Source of the DNA: a virus
Length of the DNA stretch: 64,000 bases
Strand: one strand, 5' to 3'
IMG/VR virus record: IMGVR_UViG_3300020411_001522
Span: 28,403 to 92,402 of that record
The notes beneath the pieces are model-generated. The model saw nothing but the letters and a program-made list of their open reading frames with translations, ran no database searches and was not told where the DNA came from. The position numbers and the translations under genes are program-made. The first letter of the stretch is position 1; each line of letters opens with the position of its first letter. Shown one piece after another: positions 8,801 to 15,624 of this stretch.

Positions 8801-10238
8801 TATGTAAGTAGAAGACAGGTTGATTAGATGTCAGTGTATATCCTGTTGGAGGTGTAGAGGATGTGCCATAGTCATGATTAGTGCCTGCCTTGTTACCTTC
8901 CAACACCATGAATGTGACATCAAAACTAGCACTGTCACCAGTAAATGATGCTGTGGTTTCTGTGCCTACAGCAGGTAGGTCACCAGTGTATGTGCAATAC
9001 CATCTACTATCAAACTCACCATTGTCATTATATACTTCAACGTTAACAGTGATGTTAGCACTACCAAGAGTAGCACTGTATGTCCTGTTACCTGCAGACG
9101 TATAGATTTTATTACCGCCAGGATTATCGATCTTACTACCATTCCATGACCCATCATAGTTTGTGGTCACACCTAATAGATTATGCAGACCACTACCATA
9201 AGGTTTAAATGCTAGAGCAGCACCTTTCTGTGTCACATACTCATAGATACCAACTCTATCTGGATAGCAGTTAGCAATACAGAATGACTTGATGTTACCG
9301 TTATATCCTCTAGGGTAGAAGGTAACACAATCCTGTGAAGGTGGTTGCCATGCACCATCAATGTATGGTTTAAACAAACACTCTAGTGCTTCCTCTACAC
9401 ACTTACCCCAGTCATCATTTTTCTGCTCAGGTGGACAATAGAATTGCTCTCTTGTATCAGTCCTCTCCCAGTATCCATCACCAATATCTTTAACTAAATT
9501 ATCTCTTTGCAACTCCCATATTTTATCACAGTCTTTACCTCCTCCACCGATAGTTGGTGGAAGAATACCTGTGCCAGGTGTAGGTATCTTAATAGGAAAT
9601 TCTACACACGTACTAGGATCTGTAGCATACTTCTCACACTCTGGACAGAATGGTAAGTATGGAAACATATCACAGATCATATCGATCGGTGGGTCTACCC
9701 TGAGATCAGGTATATCAAACGGAGGTAGATCAATATCAGGTTGTCTAATCCCACCATCATCAAGTCCTAGAGGAGGATAACATCTTCCAACCAACTGTCT
9801 GATAACTTCCCTAGGATCTATATCCTCATCAGATGGAGGAAGTGGAGGGGGTGTAGGTAGATCAGGTGACGTGCCTCGCTCAGGACTGTTAGGTATAGGA
9901 ATAGGACCGTAACATCTATTCGCAGGGTTGTCAGCAGGATCATCATAAGTTGGCACACCACTACTAGGAGGTGGCGGTGGTGTGGCGAGTGTGATTCTGA
10001 CGGGATTAGATGCATCCAACGGGTTAGGTTGGAGTGACTCCTGTCTAAACGGACCGTAGCATCTTCCATCAGCACCAATGATGGGATCACTAGGCTGCAG
10101 AGTCCCAGCCGCTTGCCTTGGGTCACTAGGAATATACTGTGTAACATCCCTAGGGTTGGCAGCGTCGAGTGCGTTAGGTTGTAATTGAGGTATCTGTGGT
10201 GAATAACTTCCACCATAACACCTTGGGTCCGCTGTCAT
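5850..10238 (-). CDS. giant virion-type protein with N-terminal RCYG repeats
   Basis: 1462 residues, the largest gene in the window. The first ~165 residues are Pro-rich, with four RCYG/RCYP motifs (Cys 7, 60, 109, 153) and a repeated LQPN(A/P)LDA(A/S)NP block at 19-29 and 69-79. A CPPE and Cys-rich segment follows. The long body is beta-rich, Asn/Thr/Gly-rich and Cys-containing, like phage fibre or baseplate-associated structural proteins. There is no signal peptide or membrane segment. A T/A-rich segment (AAATAAATAA) just upstream may be a late promoter. Virion location is inferred from size and composition; no family was recognised with certainty. Confidence 0.65.
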   Translation of the reverse strand: MTADPRCYGGSYSPQIPQLQPNALDAANPRDVTQYIPSDPRQAAGTLQPSDPIIGADGRCYGPFRQESLQPNPLDASNPVRITLATPPPPPSSGVPTYDDPADNPANRCYGPIPIPNSPERGTSPDLPTPPPLPPSDEDIDPREVIRQLVGRCYPPLGLDDGGIRQPDIDLPPFDIPDLRVDPPIDMICDMFPYLPFCPECEKYATDPSTCVEFPIKIPTPGTGILPPTIGGGGKDCDKIWELQRDNLVKDIGDGYWERTDTREQFYCPPEQKNDDWGKCVEEALECLFKPYIDGAWQPPSQDCVTFYPRGYNGNIKSFCIANCYPDRVGIYEYVTQKGAALAFKPYGSGLHNLLGVTTNYDGSWNGSKIDNPGGNKIYTSAGNRTYSATLGSANITVNVEVYNDNGEFDSRWYCTYTGDLPAVGTETTASFTGDSASFDVTFMVLEGNKAGTNHDYGTSSTPPTGYTLTSNQPVFYLHKNKKDDRSVAVYKYYSNSRKDTLLTIKPGEPDTPGNGERATLNAGGYGFVEILGWAYEDAAAMNPYLGKKEKAQELHRYYDKLFSTAEVKFSGQSITVSGNCDFTIEWSWKDSPNIAGVTCDSFTIDNKTFERRGTRGSQTERFTNMSAGTYPITFQNLHSANSNFADRIYNDNESVCLLDGHGDDCNGTIRISRVDKASTGNIEMDNHFYSIRKQTIEEPPTKDSNKNYYLIPNDVNNTILMNIDVEKGRAGYRNTLMAYIETDGVPRWAQLLVVDATNEAGMTQHMIPINILQQYKGGNLGFLLVSNGAQLNSYNVGDTFTNFSQLSDGWRIDGVSSSESNYVLFSDESLNPEGSVSDSRDYTVWKGDHWQWWEDLISGDSDFDDCKFWHEVVWAGGATAYEGIECYVWREDKPPSITKPLLSKSDCDPRLFKKSFKDVLLMRNDCGSEVIDVTGDSGDISCGKCNGEYLFQVNRTQKSKIVTKGKFSLRSLGGITQGLAGDCMVFILKLWKNNNVLWEQKFRAGAWPEIGQKLHDDDFFEVVEGDVIKFKVTEIKRGPTSGQITPRLGILDEDNYLFESTFNLRLQTQPGDARSIPYPSTINPEAESSKGVGGEITGFDMCYMHNLDDRGKNSEIEDWQRYYTVWENQQAVNMDANNQIHDHDDYPRYTHWTADQGGSNNRAAMSFRGWDGSDRNAYIDTYGFKEKDKGQHYNQLVTRMLFKDGKTGPIYLDGTGAPTAVKRHVQSETHYARLAKYSDDGFSWWDTKMNSFVATSDLQWMLDNLYDGMQQNPEVLTNYEMGYFIQDYWLIPEDDDNVEDHGIGANTAKIRVGITFWAKNEGYSNKAGPKRITNFYATIELLEVLDWGDGYGEGQEFEFYWPPKYTDRIMDYSTDNNVAPFSPTIAAHRSSAPNYNPLTKDIPSEIKIGYEPSGRGYRDTKRPVYDAFYQESHNKESMYWFIDKKEYRDRVRFKIRVNGVQ

Positions 10239-10243
10239 TACAA

Positions 10244-10912
10244 CTAGTTATCTTCTTTGTTATTTATTTCCTCTTCCATAGTCTTGTATGCCCACTCATC
10301 TGTGTGTCCAACTGACCACCATTTAGGTAGAGTTTCTACAGCATAGTTTTGTGTGCAGACTTTGAAGTCAGGTTGTAGTAGAGCATCATTGTTTACCAAA
10401 CTGTTGTCAAAGAATTGACATCTATTGTTAGGTTGTGCAGCAAACTGTCCATTGTCCAGTGCAATAATATTAAATGTCTTATGCTCAGGATCATGCTCTG
10501 AAAAGTTTGTATCCAATACAGAGAAGTCAGGGTGTGCTGTATCAATAGTGAATTCATATTCACCAGGATGCATCTTCCTATCTTTACCAAAGAAAGAGCA
10601 GCGACCAAGGATAGGTTTCTCAACCACTGTAATATTGTAGTCGAAACAATCCCACAACTCTAGGACATCTAGTGGTAGTTGATTATCTTTATCATAATCT
10701 TCCTTCCATACGAATGCACTGAGTGGTAACTTGTCAAACAGTGCACCGTAATCAGTCAGTAGGGTCTCAAAGTATAATGCTTTCGCTTGTATACTTCTTA
10801 CTGAGATCCAAATACCAGGTGTGATCTCTCCATGACCCTTCTCTAGGTCATAAAGATACTCTTTCTTTACCCATACCTTTCTTGGAGGTAAGGGGTGGAC
10901 TAGATAACTCAT
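10244..10912 (-). CDS. hypothetical soluble protein
   Basis: 222 residues, aromatic- and Asp-rich, mixed alpha/beta composition, with no membrane segment or known motif. It lies between the secreted HExxH protein (4-nt overlap) and the giant virion-type gene (5-nt gap), so it is probably co-transcribed with both. Possibly a virion-associated or assembly protein given that setting. Not recognised. Confidence 0.6.
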   Translation of the reverse strand: MSYLVHPLPPRKVWVKKEYLYDLEKGHGEITPGIWISVRSIQAKALYFETLLTDYGALFDKLPLSAFVWKEDYDKDNQLPLDVLELWDCFDYNITVVEKPILGRCSFFGKDRKMHPGEYEFTIDTAHPDFSVLDTNFSEHDPEHKTFNIIALDNGQFAAQPNNRCQFFDNSLVNNDALLQPDFKVCTQNYAVETLPKWWSVGHTDEWAYKTMEEEINNKEDN

Positions 10913-11619
10913 TCTTTAATGTAATTGTTTTCAATAAGCCACTGCTTAGTGAGTGGAGTGGGTGGATATACTTCCCACATAGGAGTGCCAGATGCACAGA
11001 CTTCAAGTGCTTCCTGTGTCATGCCCTCTTCATGACCTGCCCAGAATGCCTCCTTCTCCCATGGGATCGCTTTAGGATTCTGGTAGTATGCTTTTGCTGC
11101 CATGTCTGCCCACAGACCAGGCACATCCTCTTCGGGTTTGATAATAGCAAGTAGTGTATTATCTAGCGTCCCTGCCATACAGTCTTGTGCAGCATGCCAA
11201 CCCTCATGCCTGAGGACTGCCATCAAAATATGAGGACGACTAACCCATGCCTCATTCAGATACATATGGTTGCTCACCGTGTGGTATACACCTCTGTGAG
11301 CAGGAGGAAAGTATCTGGGGGATGCAACGTATACATTGATATCTAATTTATCAAATGCATTTACAATGGCATCAAATTCTGCAGACACTACATCCCAATT
11401 CTGATTGGGAAACATGTCTCTAATATCATCACTACTCTTTACTTGTGTAATATCTTCTTTGCATTCCTTTAATAGCATACACCCCATCGCATCATATGTA
11501 AACCATCCCTTCGTAATACTATCCTCTCCTGTCCAGTCACTTTTTACAGGTGCTGCTGAAGCACAAGTAGCGACACCTAGTGCGATCCCAACGGTCAATG
11601 CTGCAATTAATTTTTTCAT
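10909..11619 (-). CDS. secreted HExxH zinc-metalloprotein
   Basis: 236 residues. A clear signal peptide (MKKLIAALTVGIALGVA..., probable cleavage after CASA) is followed by a folded domain with RHEGWHAAQD. HEGWH at 138-142 is the HExxH zinc-binding helix of metallopeptidases, and a Glu at 188 or 190 could be the third ligand. Several cysteines suggest disulfides and an extracytoplasmic location. Ribosome binding site GGAG precedes the ATG. A TATAAT -10 box lies at 11643-11648. It could degrade peptidoglycan-linked or periplasmic protein at lysis, but the substrate is unknown. Confidence 0.7.
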   Translation of the reverse strand: MKKLIAALTVGIALGVATCASAAPVKSDWTGEDSITKGWFTYDAMGCMLLKECKEDITQVKSSDDIRDMFPNQNWDVVSAEFDAIVNAFDKLDINVYVASPRYFPPAHRGVYHTVSNHMYLNEAWVSRPHILMAVLRHEGWHAAQDCMAGTLDNTLLAIIKPEEDVPGLWADMAAKAYYQNPKAIPWEKEAFWAGHEEGMTQEALEVCASGTPMWEVYPPTPLTKQWLIENNYIKE

Positions 11620-11642
11620 TTCTTACTCCGCCGTACCTACTA

Positions 11643-11648
11643 ATTATA
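11643..11648 (-). promoter_or_regulatory. -10 box TATAAT upstream of the HExxH gene
   Basis: On the minus strand TATAAT lies 24 nt before the start codon and directly after the T-run of the preceding terminator. No recognisable -35 is present. Confidence 0.35.
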
Positions 11649-11652
11649 ACAT

Positions 11653-11687
11653 TAAAAAAGAGACCTGTGGAAGCAAGTCTCTTAAAA
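11653..11687 (-). terminator. intrinsic terminator after the Cys-rich mini-protein
   Basis: Minus strand: AAGAGAC paired with GTCTCTT around a 12-nt loop, followed by a T-run. It ends transcription from the 51/53-residue gene at 11709. Confidence 0.8.
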
Positions 11688-11708
11688 GATACGATAGATT
11701 TTATTGGT

Positions 11709-11870
11709 CTAGTAGTCTAACACCTCCTTACAGATTCGTTTGCACGCTGACCTTGTATCTGTACACTCAACCAAGCACTCGTAGTAATCATCCTCGCGAT
11801 GATTTTGGTTAGGCTCAAAAGGATGCCATGCCTCTAGTTGATTGTAAGGTAGTACGTTTTTCATAAGCAT
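11709..11870 (-). CDS. Cys-rich mini-protein (51-53 residues)
   Basis: Open frame of 53 residues from ATG 11870 or 51 from ATG 11864, ending at TAG 11709. It begins MKNVLPYNQLEAWHP from the inner start, is acidic in the middle, and has a CxxxC...CxxxC pattern (CLVEC, then CKRIC) that could form two disulfides or bind a metal or cluster on a helical hairpin. It is flanked by its own late promoter (11935-11942) and terminator (11653-11687), which strongly supports a real monocistronic gene. Function unknown. Confidence 0.7.
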   Translation of the reverse strand: MLMKNVLPYNQLEAWHPFEPNQNHREDDYYECLVECTDTRSACKRICKEVLDY

Positions 11871-11934
11871 TTCCGTTGTCGGACTCATAACAAAGATGAG
11901 TTTGATTCATCTTCCTACCCTCTAATTCTACTAT

Positions 11935-11942
11935 TATTTATA
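11935..11942 (-). promoter_or_regulatory. late promoter TATAAATA
   Basis: Exact TATAAATA on the minus strand, 65 nt upstream of the Cys-rich mini-gene and directly after the terminator T-run of the preceding unit. Confidence 0.6.
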
Positions 11943-11967
11943 AAAAAAGGGGGCATTTCTGCCCCCG
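11942..11967 (-). terminator. intrinsic terminator of the psbA unit
   Basis: Minus strand hairpin GGGGGC-AGAAAT-GCCCCC followed by TTTTTTT. It lies about 25 nt beyond the 32-residue gene that follows psbA, so it probably ends the psbA transcript. Confidence 0.88.
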
Positions 11968-11991
11968 ACGTAATAAAAAGAAATGCCTAGT

Positions 11992-12090
11992 TTAAGTTAG
12001 GACTGGTCCTAAAGTGATACCTACAGCAACAAAGAATAAGAATTCAAAGATGGGTAGATAACCTGCATTCTTTAGTAGAAATTGAGTCAT
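11992..12090 (-). CDS. 32-residue membrane peptide after psbA
   Basis: Short open frame starting MTQFLLKNAGYLP and ending at TAA 11992. Nearly all of it is one hydrophobic helix (about residues 13-31). AGGAG lies some 14 nt before the ATG. It follows psbA by 26 nt and precedes the shared terminator, so it is probably on the same transcript. Its size is like low-molecular-weight photosystem or cytochrome b6f subunits, but I could not match it to PsbI, K, M, N, T, X, PetN or PetL. Assignment stays open. Confidence 0.55.
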   Translation of the reverse strand: MTQFLLKNAGYLPIFEFLFFVAVGITLGPVLT

Positions 12091-12116
12091 TTGACCTTGT
12101 GCTCCTCAGGTGTAAC

Positions 12117-13208
12117 TTAACCGATTGCAGGTGCAGTCAGTGCAACAGGCACGGACTCAGCAGCAGCGAGGTCAAGTGGGAAGTTGTGAGCATTACGCTC
12201 GTGCATTACTTCCATACCAAGGTTTGCTCTGTTAAGAATGTCACCCCAAGTAGGAATAACTTTACCACCTGCATCAACAACTGACTGGTTAAAGTTGAAA
12301 CCATTCAAGTTGAATGCCATAGTAGAGATACCCATAGCAGTAATCCAGATACAAACAACTGGGAATGCTGCAAGGAAGAAGTGAAGACTTCTAGAGTTAT
12401 TGAAAGAAGCATACTGGAAGATAAGACGACCAAAGTAACCATGAGCAGCTACGATGTTGTATGTTTCTTCTTCTTGTCCAAATTTGTAACCGTAGTTTTG
12501 AGACTCTTGCTCAGTAGTTTCTCTAATAAGAGAAGAAGTAACAAGAGATCCGTGCATTGCACTAAACAAAGATCCACCAAACACACCTGCAACACCAATC
12601 ATATGGAATGGGTGCATAAGAATGTTGTGCTCTGCTTGGAATACAAACATGAAGTTGAATGTACCTGCGATGCCAAGAGGCATACCATCAGAGAAAGATC
12701 CTTGACCGAAAGGATATACTAGGAAAACTGACGCTGCTGCTGCAACTGGTGCAGAGTAAGCAACACAGATCCAAGGTCGCATACCTAGTCTGTAACTAAG
12801 TTCCCATTGGCGTCCCATGTAAGCTGAGATACCGATAAGGAAGTGGAAGATAACGAGTTGATAAGGTCCTCCGTTGTAGAGCCATTCGTCAACTGTTCCT
12901 GCTTCCCAGATTGGGTAGAAGTGTAGTCCGATTGCGTTGCTGCTTGGGACGACTGCTCCTGAGATGATGTTGTTTCCATAGAGTAGAGATCCTGCTACAG
13001 GTTCGCGAATACCGTCGATATCGACGGGAGGGGCTGCAATAAATGCAACGATGAAACATGCTGCTGCAGTGAGCAAGCATGGGATCATGAGCACACCAAA
13101 CCAACCAACATAAAGTCTGTTGTTAGTAGATGTAACCCACTGACAGAACTCATCCCATCCAGAGAGGAGTCCACCACGTTGGCGAATGCCAGAGTTGATA
13201 GTAGTCAT
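12117..13208 (-). CDS. psbA: photosystem II reaction-centre protein D1
   Basis: 363 residues from ATG 13208 ([13 protein letters not shown]); a longer in-frame start would add 19 non-homologous residues. The whole D1 pattern is present, including the [14 protein letters not shown] start of helix A, the [15 protein letters not shown] segment and the C-terminal [18 protein letters not shown] with its processing site after the alanines. The residue equivalent to D1-130 is Gln (D1:1-type). D1 binds P680, pheophytin and QB and turns over quickly in light. Phage copies keep photosynthesis running during infection. It has its own sigma70-like promoter and a structured 5' leader. Confidence 0.98.
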   Translation of the reverse strand: MTTINSGIRQRGGLLSGWDEFCQWVTSTNNRLYVGWFGVLMIPCLLTAAACFIVAFIAAPPVDIDGIREPVAGSLLYGNNIISGAVVPSSNAIGLHFYPIWEAGTVDEWLYNGGPYQLVIFHFLIGISAYMGRQWELSYRLGMRPWICVAYSAPVAAAASVFLVYPFGQGSFSDGMPLGIAGTFNFMFVFQAEHNILMHPFHMIGVAGVFGGSLFSAMHGSLVTSSLIRETTEQESQNYGYKFGQEEETYNIVAAHGYFGRLIFQYASFNNSRSLHFFLAAFPVVCIWITAMGISTMAFNLNGFNFNQSVVDAGGKVIPTWGDILNRANLGMEVMHERNAHNFPLDLAAAESVPVALTAPAIG

Positions 13209-13364
13209 TAATTGAGAGTTTAAGTAATAGTGCAGGGAACACTGAGTATAATATTCCTGTCTCACCCTCAGAGGCAGGTATTAGAGACTTGCTTTACATC
13301 CCCATAGGTCTCGGTTAATGGGATGTTATGTAACGAAACCGTTACATGGTGTTGGGATCAACAC
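13209..13364 (-). ncRNA. structured 5' leader of psbA (candidate PhotoRC-type element)
   Basis: About 155 nt between the predicted start of transcription and the psbA ATG. On the minus strand it holds a perfect 8-bp hairpin, ATGTAACG-GTTT-CGTTACAT (13327-13346), then GAGAC...GTCTC (about 13286-13314), then a CTGcCTC/GAGaCAG hairpin just after. PhotoRC-II motifs are known upstream of psbA in marine cyanobacteria and cyanophages; whether this is one needs a covariance search. No T-run follows the hairpins, so they are not terminators. Confidence 0.5.
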
Positions 13365-13371
13365 GCTTCTT

Positions 13372-13401
13372 AGTATATAGGCTTTTTGGTTATTCTGTCA
13401 A
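13372..13401 (-). promoter_or_regulatory. sigma70-like promoter of psbA
   Basis: Minus strand -35 TTGACA (13396-13401) and -10 TATACT (13372-13377), spacer 18. The -35 hexamer lies in the last codons of the upstream gene. It is host-type and likely early. Confidence 0.75.
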
Positions 13402-13665
13402 GGGGTCAGGCAAACCTAAAAATTCTTGCCCATACTTGTGATAGCAGTTGATTATCTCCTTGTGGATTTTCTCTTCATGAAAACCCTCTCCTTTTTTCAT
13501 CTTCTCCAAGTGCTCTTGGAATAACCCTTGACTGATGTAGAGTGCACAAAATTCATAGACGTCGCGACTCAAGGGAATCTTAGCATAGATAAATGCGTTC
13601 AAACAAAACTGGCGAGCATGCATGTTTCCATCATTGTATCGCCAGTCGGAGGAGATGTCAGTCAT
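13390..13665 (-). CDS. conserved hypothetical protein
   Basis: 91 residues from ATG 13665 (MTDISSDWRYNDG). Soluble and helical, with several His, Cys and aromatic residues (ARQFCLNAF, NCYHKYGQEFLG) but no motif I recognise. It overlaps the upstream small gene by 8 nt, and its end contains the -35 box of the psbA promoter. Function unknown. Confidence 0.65.
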   Translation of the reverse strand: MTDISSDWRYNDGNMHARQFCLNAFIYAKIPLSRDVYEFCALYISQGLFQEHLEKMKKGEGFHEEKIHKEIINCYHKYGQEFLGLPDPLTE

Positions 13666-13828
13666 CTTCTGCAATCCTTACTACTTGGTTAATGTCTCTA
13701 CTCATCTTAGCACACATGAGTTGACTTAGGTAGTAGAGAAAGTTTGCTTTTGCTTTTGATAGGTTACGGTAGTGGACAAGTGACATCCACTCCTGACCAT
13801 TCCATACTTCCAGTTTAAATTTCTTCAC
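13658..13828 (-). CDS. small protein downstream of peroxiredoxin
   Basis: 56 residues if translation starts at GTG 13828 (VKKFKLEVWNG), with AGGA about 5 nt upstream; an ATG at 13852 would give 64 residues but a deeper overlap with the peroxiredoxin gene. It has a beta-hairpin-like start (LEVWNGQEWMSLVHY) and a helical rest. No family recognised. The start is uncertain. Confidence 0.5.
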   Translation of the reverse strand: MKKFKLEVWNGQEWMSLVHYRNLSKAKANFLYYLSQLMCAKMSRDINQVVRIAEDD

Positions 13829-14336
13829 CAGTCCTGATCCAGTTGACGACATTCTCTGGATAGGATACCTCATAGGGATCCTCATCCGTGTCATCTACTT
13901 TACCAGGTTCTTCAAAAAGTTTAGTAATCACACCGTCTTCAATGACACATGCGTATCTCCATGAGCGGAGACCAAAACCCTTATCATTTTTGGTGACAAG
14001 TTGATTCATAAGTCCTGTCCACATAGCATTGCCATCAGGGATCAACTTGACCTTTTCAATACCTAACTCTCTCTGCCATGCATTCATTACGAATCCATCG
14101 TTAACAGAAATACACCAAACCTCATCTACACCTTCCTCTTTGAAGTTGTTATAACATGCTTCGTAGGAAGGGAGTTGAAATTGGGTGCAGGTGGGAGTGA
14201 AAGCACCAGGCAGAGCAAACACTACATGCTTGCCCTTACCTAGTAGATCCACCGAGTTTATTTTGTCAAAACCAAATGCTTTGTCGTTACAATCTTTTTG
14301 ACGGACGAAGACAAATTCGACACTCGGGATATTCAT
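13815..14336 (-). CDS. Prx5-type peroxiredoxin
   Basis: 173 residues. PGAFTPTCT contains the peroxidatic cysteine in the P-x-x-x-T-x-x-C context of the Prx5/AhpE group. A later Arg in the SWRYACVIEDG segment and the DDTDEDPYEVS tail fit the family. These enzymes reduce hydrogen peroxide and organic peroxides using thiols, here possibly glutathione/glutaredoxin. Its place between psbA and the hli cluster suggests protection from light-driven oxidative stress during infection, which is inference. Confidence 0.88.
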   Translation of the reverse strand: MNIPSVEFVFVRQKDCNDKAFGFDKINSVDLLGKGKHVVFALPGAFTPTCTQFQLPSYEACYNNFKEEGVDEVWCISVNDGFVMNAWQRELGIEKVKLIPDGNAMWTGLMNQLVTKNDKGFGLRSWRYACVIEDGVITKLFEEPGKVDDTDEDPYEVSYPENVVNWIRTGEEI

Positions 14337-14365
14337 AATTATTAGTTACGCTATTTTATATAGTA

Positions 14366-14506
14366 TCATGCAAACACAGGAATTCCAACAGTTGCTGTTA
14401 GACCTGTGGCAAACATGAATGTAATAAATGGGATGTATTTAACTGACATTGGTCTTTTGTAAACTTCCATTACCTCATGATATGAATTAGACATGAGATC
14501 GGACAT
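14366..14506 (-). CDS. 46-residue membrane protein in the hli cluster
   Basis: Short open frame (MSDLMSNSYHEVMEV...) whose ATG shares one base with the stop of the upstream hli gene. A polar N-terminus of about 24 residues leads to one hydrophobic helix (roughly 26-45) ending at the stop. It lacks the Hli NGR signature. Spacing and overlap make translation likely; it may be a membrane partner of the Hli proteins. Not recognised. Confidence 0.6.
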   Translation of the reverse strand: MSDLMSNSYHEVMEVYKRPMSVKYIPFITFMFATGLTATVGIPVFA

Positions 14507-14640
14507 TAGAAAATACCGAAAAACATATGTCCAGTTAGAATGTCACTTGTTGCTGCTGCAACTAGACCAAGCATTGCTAGTCTACCATTCCAAGTTTCTG
14601 CCACTCTCTTCTGTGGCTCGATTGATTTAGTATTTGTCAT
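14506..14640 (-). CDS. hli: high-light-inducible protein
   Basis: 44 residues from ATG 14640. ETWNGRLAMLGLVAA matches the Hli/chlorophyll-binding helix (ExxNGRxAMxG), followed by a hydrophobic stretch and TGH. Hli proteins bind chlorophyll and carotenoid in thylakoids and protect photosystem assembly in strong light. It overlaps its neighbours by one base on each side. Confidence 0.9.
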   Translation of the reverse strand: MTNTKSIEPQKRVAETWNGRLAMLGLVAAATSDILTGHMFFGIF

Positions 14641-14747
14641 TAAAAGATACCAGGAATGATTTGTCCTGTGAATGTGTAAGCACCAACTGCTGCTACGAAA
14701 CCAAGCATTGCTGCCCATCCATTAAATCTTTCTGCTTCTGGGGTCAT
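14640..14747 (-). CDS. hli: minimal high-light-inducible protein (35 residues)
   Basis: Begins MTPEAERFNGWAAMLGFVAA and ends TFTGQIIPGIF. The chlorophyll-binding pattern ExxNGxxAMxGF is kept, but the usual Arg of NGR is Trp, so the intramolecular Glu-Arg ion pair of the family would be missing. The TAA stop shares one base with the next hli ATG. One of the shortest Hli proteins. Confidence 0.85.
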   Translation of the reverse strand: MTPEAERFNGWAAMLGFVAAVGAYTFTGQIIPGIF

Positions 14748-14775
14748 GAGTTTGCTCCTATAAGGTTAGTTGTTG

Positions 14776-14976
14776 TTAGATTCCGAAGGCACCAAAAAAG
14801 AAGATGCTTCCAGAGAATGCGTATGAAATTACTGCTGATACAATCCCTAGCATTGCTAGACGACCGTTAAGTAATTCCGCTCTTTCGTTGTGAGTCACGG
14901 ATACGTCCATTACTTGCATAGGTGGTTCCTTTGCAAACATGTTTTGCCTTCCGCCTGATTCAGTAGTAATTGTCAT
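14776..14976 (-). CDS. hli: high-light-inducible protein
   Basis: 66 residues. A polar N-terminal 30 residues precede ERAELLNGRLAMLGIVSAV, a full Hli chlorophyll-binding helix with NGR, and a Phe-rich end (FFFGAFGI). First gene of the hli cluster, directly behind a consensus sigma70 promoter (15006-15035), so the cluster is probably expressed early. Confidence 0.92.
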   Translation of the reverse strand: MTITTESGGRQNMFAKEPPMQVMDVSVTHNERAELLNGRLAMLGIVSAVISYAFSGSIFFFGAFGI

Positions 14977-15005
14977 GAATAACGTTTGTTAAGTTATGTT
15001 ACATA

Positions 15006-15035
15006 ATTATATAGGAAAGATTAAATTTCTGTCAA
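15006..15035 (-). promoter_or_regulatory. consensus sigma70-like promoter of the hli cluster
   Basis: Minus strand TTGACA (15030-15035) and TATAAT (15006-15011), spacer 18. Both hexamers are perfect. The TGA in the -35 is also the stop codon of the upstream gene. Confidence 0.85.
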
Positions 15036-15286
15036 CCCCCAAATGTGATGACATCCGCACCTGCTGCTCCTTGAATAGGCACTTCCCCTGCAGCAACTGG
15101 GTAGTTATCAAAATCAATGTGGAAACTTTCCACAGGTTTCTGTGTCTCTGCGATTGTCTTCAAACCAAGATAATGTCGCCACAACTCACCAGTGGTCTGG
15201 TCATCGACGTCGTTATCTAGTGCCCACTTAAAGGCAGTCTTCGCTGCAGCGACAGCATCGTGAAATTCATTAGCGTAAGCCATCAT
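15032..15286 (-). CDS. conserved hypothetical protein
   Basis: 84 residues, soluble. The first half is helical (AVAAAKTAFKWALDND) and the second half is Gly/Pro/Val-rich. The start overlaps the preceding stop (ATGA), and the stop codon is inside the -35 hexamer of the hli promoter. Function unknown. Confidence 0.6.
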   Translation of the reverse strand: MMAYANEFHDAVAAAKTAFKWALDNDVDDQTTGELWRHYLGLKTIAETQKPVESFHIDFDNYPVAAGEVPIQGAAGADVITFGG

Positions 15287-15549
15287 GCTCCTTGATAAGG
15301 TGATACAACAACATCCCTACGTCCACCATAGGCAGCGACCTCAGGATCAGGGTCTAACCACTTAGTGTATTCGGGATCTTCGATACAATAGTCCAACTGG
15401 ATCGAGTTGTCAAGCTTATACATGGTGTAATAAGTCTTGGTGATCTCGTTGTATTTGAGAATGCGATAGTCAGGCATACCGTTGATCTCTAGTGTGCCAC
15501 ACTCGGCAAAACGGTATGGGAATCTGTCGAGAATTACTTTTACCTTCAT
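15283..15549 (-). CDS. conserved hypothetical protein
   Basis: 88 residues, beta-rich and rich in Tyr and Asp, with no membrane segment. It is the first gene after a 75-nt spacer and is translationally coupled to the next gene by an ATGA overlap. No known motif. Confidence 0.6.
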   Translation of the reverse strand: MKVKVILDRFPYRFAECGTLEINGMPDYRILKYNEITKTYYTMYKLDNSIQLDYCIEDPEYTKWLDPDPEVAAYGGRRDVVVSPYQGA

Positions 15550-15624
15550 GGTGTGTGTGAATCTATATGTATTCTAACGTTATCACACCAAGACTGTGAC
15601 CTACTAAGGACAGTTATATAATTG

